Positions 6,233-8,856 of a stretch of DNA of 8,856 nt are shown here, one piece after another; the first letter of the stretch is position 1, and each line of letters begins with the position of its first letter. The stretch is from an uncultured Bacilli bacterium (GTDB lineage Bacteria > Bacillota_I > Bacilli_A > RF39 > UBA660). The notes beneath the pieces are model-generated. The model did no database searches, was not told the DNA's origin, and worked only from the letters and a program-made list of their open reading frames with translations. The stretch spans positions 1 to 8,856 of the forward strand of contig CAKPEJ010000029.1 in NCBI GenBank assembly GCA_934149325.1. The letters are read 5' to 3'. The translations under genes and the position numbers were made by a program.

Positions 6233-7011
6233 AATTCATCAACCAATTCCTTTAAAGTATTATTATTATGTTCTATCAAATCATATAATGAAAGTTTCTC
6301 ATTAAGTTCATATATAAATGGCATTTTTAAACCAATTTTCTTTAATATATTTTCATGCTTTAAAACAAGAGCAGGATTCCCATCTAAAATTATTCCTTTA
6401 TTATAAAGAACAATAATTCTGTCAAAATAATCAGTAAATTCTATATCACATGATGAATAAATTACTGTTATATTGTATTTTTCTATATATTCTTTTAACT
6501 TATTTATTAAATATATTTTATCATCATAATTCATCAGAGAAAAAATATCATCTATACAAATAATTTTTGATTTTTTTATTATAGCTTTAATTAAAGCTAA
6601 TTTCTGACTTTCAAAATATGATAATCCCATTGGTGAAACTAATAATTTATCTAAAAAATCAAAATCTGATAATATTTTTTTTATTTTATTCATTTTTATA
6701 TATTCTTCACAATCAAGATATGTTGCAAGTTCATCATATACAGTTTCAAAAAAGAAAGAATTATTAGTATCAATATAAGATACTATTTGATGTATTTTAT
6801 CAATATTATTTTTATTTAAATTCATTCCTGATATCTTTACATTATCATTATAATAACATCCATTAATAACTTTTAAAAAAGTTGTTTTACCTGATGAATT
6901 ACTTCCTGTAAGTAAAATAAACTCACCATTTAATGAATTAAAGTTCATAGATGAGAAAATTTGATTATTACCAAAATAAAAATCTAAATTATTAATTTCA
7001 ATAATATTCAA
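6223..7011 (-). CDS. ecfA1: EcfA1-like ABC ATPase with eroded catalytic motifs
   Basis: The 262-residue protein belongs to the EcfA/CbiO ATPases that power ECF vitamin and metal importers. The Walker A GSNSSGKTT (36-44) is intact and the A-loop aromatic (FYF, 11-13) is present. The EcfA-specific tail GNPALVLKHENILKKIGLKM (211-230), followed by PFIYEL, is nearly canonical. The other motifs are altered: the Q-loop Gln is not found (SYIDTNN, 78-84), LSGGQ reads LSYFE (130-134), Walker B ends Asp-Asp (154-155) in place of Asp-Glu, and the switch His is Cys188. ATP binding looks possible; fast hydrolysis does not. I start at the TTG at 7011 because AGGTGG lies five bases upstream; the GTG at 7020 is inside that site. 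It heads a three-gene unit with the ecfA2-like gene and truA; no ecfT follows. The family is firm; a role in transport is doubtful. Confidence 0.88.
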   Translation of the reverse strand: MNIIEINNLDFYFGNNQIFSSMNFNSLNGEFILLTGSNSSGKTTFLKVINGCYYNDNVKISGMNLNKNNIDKIHQIVSYIDTNNSFFFETVYDELATYLDCEEYIKMNKIKKILSDFDFLDKLLVSPMGLSYFESQKLALIKAIIKKSKIICIDDIFSLMNYDDKIYLINKLKEYIEKYNITVIYSSCDIEFTDYFDRIIVLYNKGIILDGNPALVLKHENILKKIGLKMPFIYELNEKLSLYDLIEHNNNTLKELVDELCK

Positions 7012-7038
7012 TTTTACCACCTCAATCTAATGACAATT

Positions 7039-7044
7039 ATTATA
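7039..7044 (-). promoter_or_regulatory. Candidate -10 of the ecfA1-ecfA2-truA promoter
   Basis: Consensus TATAAT lies on the minus strand 28 bases before the TTG start, just after the preceding terminator. The -35 place holds only T-rich sequence of the terminator tract. The gap of 62 bases is too short for a vitamin riboswitch, which ECF genes sometimes have. Confidence 0.5.
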
Positions 7045-7056
7045 CTAAAAAATCAC

Positions 7057-7087
7057 AAAAAAAGAAATTACTTTTATATAATTTCTT
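7057..7087 (-). terminator. Terminator after the 83-residue protein gene
   Basis: On the minus strand AAGAAATTA (7087-7079) pairs with TAATTTCTT (7070-7062) across an 8-base loop, followed by seven T. The stop codon of the gene (7074-7076) lies in the loop. It separates the coiled-coil unit from the ecf remnant. Confidence 0.85.
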
Positions 7088-7325
7088 CCATTTGTGCGGA
7101 TGATTTAAATTTATTCATTAATTCCTCTTGTTTTAAACTATCATCTAATGATTTTAAAACTAATTTTGAATCTATATTTGTTTGTTTTACAATTTCAATA
7201 TCTTTTTCATCATCAATATTTAAAACTAAATTATAAATACCTGTTTCATCTTCATATTGATCAAAAACAAAATACTTATTTCCATTTCCTAATGTAATAA
7301 TTTTATATTTTATATTTTTATCCAT
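7074..7325 (-). CDS. Small acidic protein, possibly DUF1292-like
   Basis: An 83-residue soluble protein. The first half, YKIITLGNGNKYFVFDQYED (7-26) then YNLVLNIDDEKDIEIVKQ, has the rhythm of a small beta-sheet domain like DUF1292 (YrzB-type) proteins of Firmicutes: a strand, a Gly/Asn turn, a strand, then an acidic loop before the last strand. The similarity is by eye and not firm. The second half is helical and charged (SKLVLKSLDDSLKQEELMNK). The ATG follows the stop of the coiled-coil gene after one base, without a good SD, so it is co-transcribed and probably translated by reinitiation. That pairing suggests the two proteins act together. Function unknown. Confidence 0.8.
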   Translation of the reverse strand: MDKNIKYKIITLGNGNKYFVFDQYEDETGIYNLVLNIDDEKDIEIVKQTNIDSKLVLKSLDDSLKQEELMNKFKSSAQMEEII

Positions 7326-7326
7326 T

Positions 7327-8709
7327 TTACATACCCACTTTCATCCTTTTTTCTTCTTCATTTATAAGACTATACTCATAAGGGTTATACAAAACATAAC
7401 CAGCATCTGTTTTTAATGCTACATCTATATCTTTTTTATCAACACCACTACTATATTTTAAGTCACTTAATATTGTTCCATTATTTGATGACTCATTTAT
7501 TATTTTATTTTTATCAAGTAAAACAATTGAATTAATTCGTGATGTTAAATGATCTCTTTCAGGGTTAAATCTCATTTGTAAATCATCTATAGAACTATAT
7601 ATATCAACTCTATCAACTGATGATATTATAGCACCTACATAATACATATCATCATATGAAGCATTTTTTACATTATCATCTTCAATAGTTTTTAACACCT
7701 TAGCTTCATCTTGATTTGAAGGTATTACTAATCCACTATTGATTGATTGAAAAAAACTCTTTAATCCATCTCTAATAACAGTAGAATGTTTAATCTGTTC
7801 AACTTTATCTGATGGAACACTATCAACTTGAATTACTTCTTTATCTTTATCAATAAATTTATTTTCATCAATTTTAGGTTGTTCTACTTTTTCTGGTTCA
7901 ATATTAATTTCAGGCATCTTTGTTTCTAAAACTACTTTTTCCTCAATTTCTGGTCTTTTCTCAAATTTTGGAATTTCAATTGGTTGTACTTCTACAGGTT
8001 TAATTTCTTCTTTAATAGGTTCAACTACACTTTGTTTTTTATCTTCTAAAACTTCCATCTCTTTATTAACTTCATTAAATTTAGTAGTTTTAGTTTCATT
8101 CAAATATTTTTCCATTTTTTCTTTTTCTTCAGTCAAAGCTTTTTTTAAGAACTCATTATCACATATATCTAATGCTGCATTTATAGCATCAATCTTTTTA
8201 GTATATTCAACAATTAAATCAGACATTTTCTTTTCTGCAGAATTAGCTATATTTACTACGTTATTTTTTACTTTTTCTTTTAAAGATTTCTTTTCTTCTA
8301 ATTCATCTACATTTTGATTAAATTCATTAATTTTTTCTTTTAAAGTTTCTTCTAAATTTTTCTTTTCTTCGCTTAATTTTTCAAGTACCTTTGCAGACTC
8401 CATCAATGAATTAGATGTATAATCAGAACTATCTTTTATTTTATCTTTTTCTTCTTGTTCTTTTAAATTAATGTCCTCTACCTTTTTATTTAGTTCCTCA
8501 TTTGTTCTGTCAATTTCTTCTTTTATACTAGAAATTTTAGATTTTAATGAATCAATATCAACATCTAACTTTGATACAACATCTTTAAAATCTGTCATAT
8601 AGTCTTTCAAAACACTTTGATTTACTGATGATAAAACAGTATTTTTTTCTTCATCAATTTGTACTGTTTCATTTTCAACTACATCTATCATTTCATTTTC
8701 TTTGCTCAT
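7327..8709 (-). CDS. Cytoplasmic coiled-coil protein with Pro/Glu linker and unknown C-terminal domain
   Basis: I do not recognise this 460-residue protein as a named family. It has no signal peptide or membrane segment. An acidic N-terminus (1-30) is followed by a long coiled coil (about 35-225), rich in Glu, Lys and Leu with heptad-like spacing, then a Pro/Glu/Lys/Val linker (about 229-300, with repeated PIE, KPVE, RPEIEE units) and a globular domain (about 308-460) with FFQSINSGLVIPSNQDEA (319-336), SYDDMYYVGAIISSVDRVDI (351-370) and DAGYVLYNPYEYSLI (435-449). The layout resembles cytoskeletal or scaffold proteins, which is inference only. The start at 8709 is chosen because AGAGGTG lies eight bases upstream and because the -10 box at 8736-8741 puts the transcript start near 8729, after the in-frame ATG at 8745. 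It leads a two-gene unit with the 83-residue protein. Confidence 0.85.
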   Translation of the reverse strand: MSKENEMIDVVENETVQIDEEKNTVLSSVNQSVLKDYMTDFKDVVSKLDVDIDSLKSKISSIKEEIDRTNEELNKKVEDINLKEQEEKDKIKDSSDYTSNSLMESAKVLEKLSEEKKNLEETLKEKINEFNQNVDELEEKKSLKEKVKNNVVNIANSAEKKMSDLIVEYTKKIDAINAALDICDNEFLKKALTEEKEKMEKYLNETKTTKFNEVNKEMEVLEDKKQSVVEPIKEEIKPVEVQPIEIPKFEKRPEIEEKVVLETKMPEINIEPEKVEQPKIDENKFIDKDKEVIQVDSVPSDKVEQIKHSTVIRDGLKSFFQSINSGLVIPSNQDEAKVLKTIEDDNVKNASYDDMYYVGAIISSVDRVDIYSSIDDLQMRFNPERDHLTSRINSIVLLDKNKIINESSNNGTILSDLKYSSGVDKKDIDVALKTDAGYVLYNPYEYSLINEEEKRMKVGM

Positions 8710-8735
8710 CACACACGCACCTCTATTCTTGTATA

Positions 8736-8764
8736 AGTATATCAATTTATATATAAAAAGTCAA
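8736..8764 (-). promoter_or_regulatory. Sigma-A promoter of the coiled-coil operon
   Basis: On the minus strand TTGACT (8764-8759), a 17-base A/T spacer and TATACT (8741-8736), each one base off consensus. The transcript would start near 8729, about 20 bases before the ATG at 8709, including the AGAGGTG ribosome site. The A-run at 8772-8780 could act as an upstream enhancer. Confidence 0.88.
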
Positions 8765-8795
8765 TGAAATTAAAAAAAAAGGCTGTATAATTTTT

Positions 8796-8834
8796 AGTGT
8801 GTGTAATGTGTAAAACATTATATACACTTTTTTT
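8796..8834 (+). terminator. Terminator-like hairpin of unknown owner at the right edge
   Basis: On the plus strand AGTGTGTGTAATGT (8796-8809) pairs with ACATTATATACACT (8815-8828) in a 14-base stem, with two G-U pairs and a 5-base loop, followed by a run of T (8828-8834). Read on the minus strand the two G-U pairs become A-C mismatches, so the plus strand is the better folder. But no plus-strand gene leads into it; the nearest gene is read away on the minus strand. It could instead be an operator or a small-RNA end. Confidence 0.5.
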
Positions 8835-8856
8835 CATAAAAAAAGACATATAAGTT

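Noticed and set aside
5841..6406. Several plus-strand open frames opposite the two ecfA-like genes
   Set aside because: They overlap one another, lack ribosome sites, and their products have no protein-like pattern; the minus strand carries the EcfA motifs and coupled starts.
5561..7011. Idea that the two ecfA-like genes are one ATPase split by a frameshift
   Set aside because: Each has its own full set of ABC landmarks in order (P-loop region, signature region, Walker B region, EcfA tail), so they are two paralogous domains in the known ecfA1-ecfA2 order, not halves of one.
7012..7073. Vitamin riboswitch ahead of the ecf-like genes
   Set aside because: The gap is 62 bases and is filled by the previous terminator, a -10 box and a ribosome site; there is no room for a known vitamin-sensing riboswitch.
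8786..8791. TATAAT on the plus strand as the promoter of a small RNA ending at the 8796-8834 hairpin
   Set aside because: No -35 at 16-18 bases, and the start would fall inside the 5' arm of the hairpin, leaving no intact stem.

Overview
The window comes from a very AT-rich, compact, Gram-positive-type genome. The rRNA end (about 1-375, minus strand) is the first ~340 bases of a bacterial 16S gene and looks like class Bacilli, in the neighbourhood of the uncultured gut lineage RF39 / Erysipelotrichales. That placement is from memory of such sequences, not from a search. Tryptophan is encoded by TGG and TGA is used as a stop, so the standard bacterial code applies. Start codons include two TTGs chosen by good Shine-Dalgarno (SD) sites.

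Layout from right to left, because nearly everything is read on the minus strand: (1) a long coiled-coil protein and an 83-residue protein in one unit (8709-7074) behind a near-consensus sigma-A promoter; (2) a three-gene unit, ecfA1-like / ecfA2-like / truA (7011-4824); (3) on the plus strand, a small DUF378 membrane protein (4584-4790), convergent with truA across a shared bidirectional terminator; (4) a LolA/GerS-like lipoprotein with a C-terminal DUF4367-like domain (4464-3211); (5) a membrane-anchored protein that looks thioredoxin-like but has no cysteine (3118-2576); (6) an S41 processing protease, CtpA type (2514-1318); (7) the DUF402 nucleoside tri/diphosphatase Ntdp (1228-677); (8) an rRNA operon start with a textbook promoter, an A-tract UP element, a boxA-containing leader and the 16S 5' end. 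Most units have their own short promoter and their own hairpin terminator, and the stop codon usually lies inside or against the terminator hairpin.

The most unusual element is the ecf remnant in front of truA. In many Firmicutes this spot holds ecfA1-ecfA2-ecfT-truA, encoding the energising module of vitamin and metal ECF transporters. Here ecfT is missing. EcfA1 keeps its Walker A but has lost the usual Q-loop, LSGGQ, catalytic Glu and switch His. EcfA2 has lost Walker A, Walker B, catalytic Glu and His. Both keep the EcfA C-terminal signature, intact frames and tight coupling to each other and to truA. This suggests a conserved non-transport, ATP-binding or regulatory pair rather than junk. 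Other points of interest are the cysteine-free thioredoxin-like protein, the two-domain lipoprotein with a ~100-residue Asn/Ser linker, a 16-bp tandem duplication that moved a terminator off its stop codon, and an unexplained strong hairpin at the right edge.
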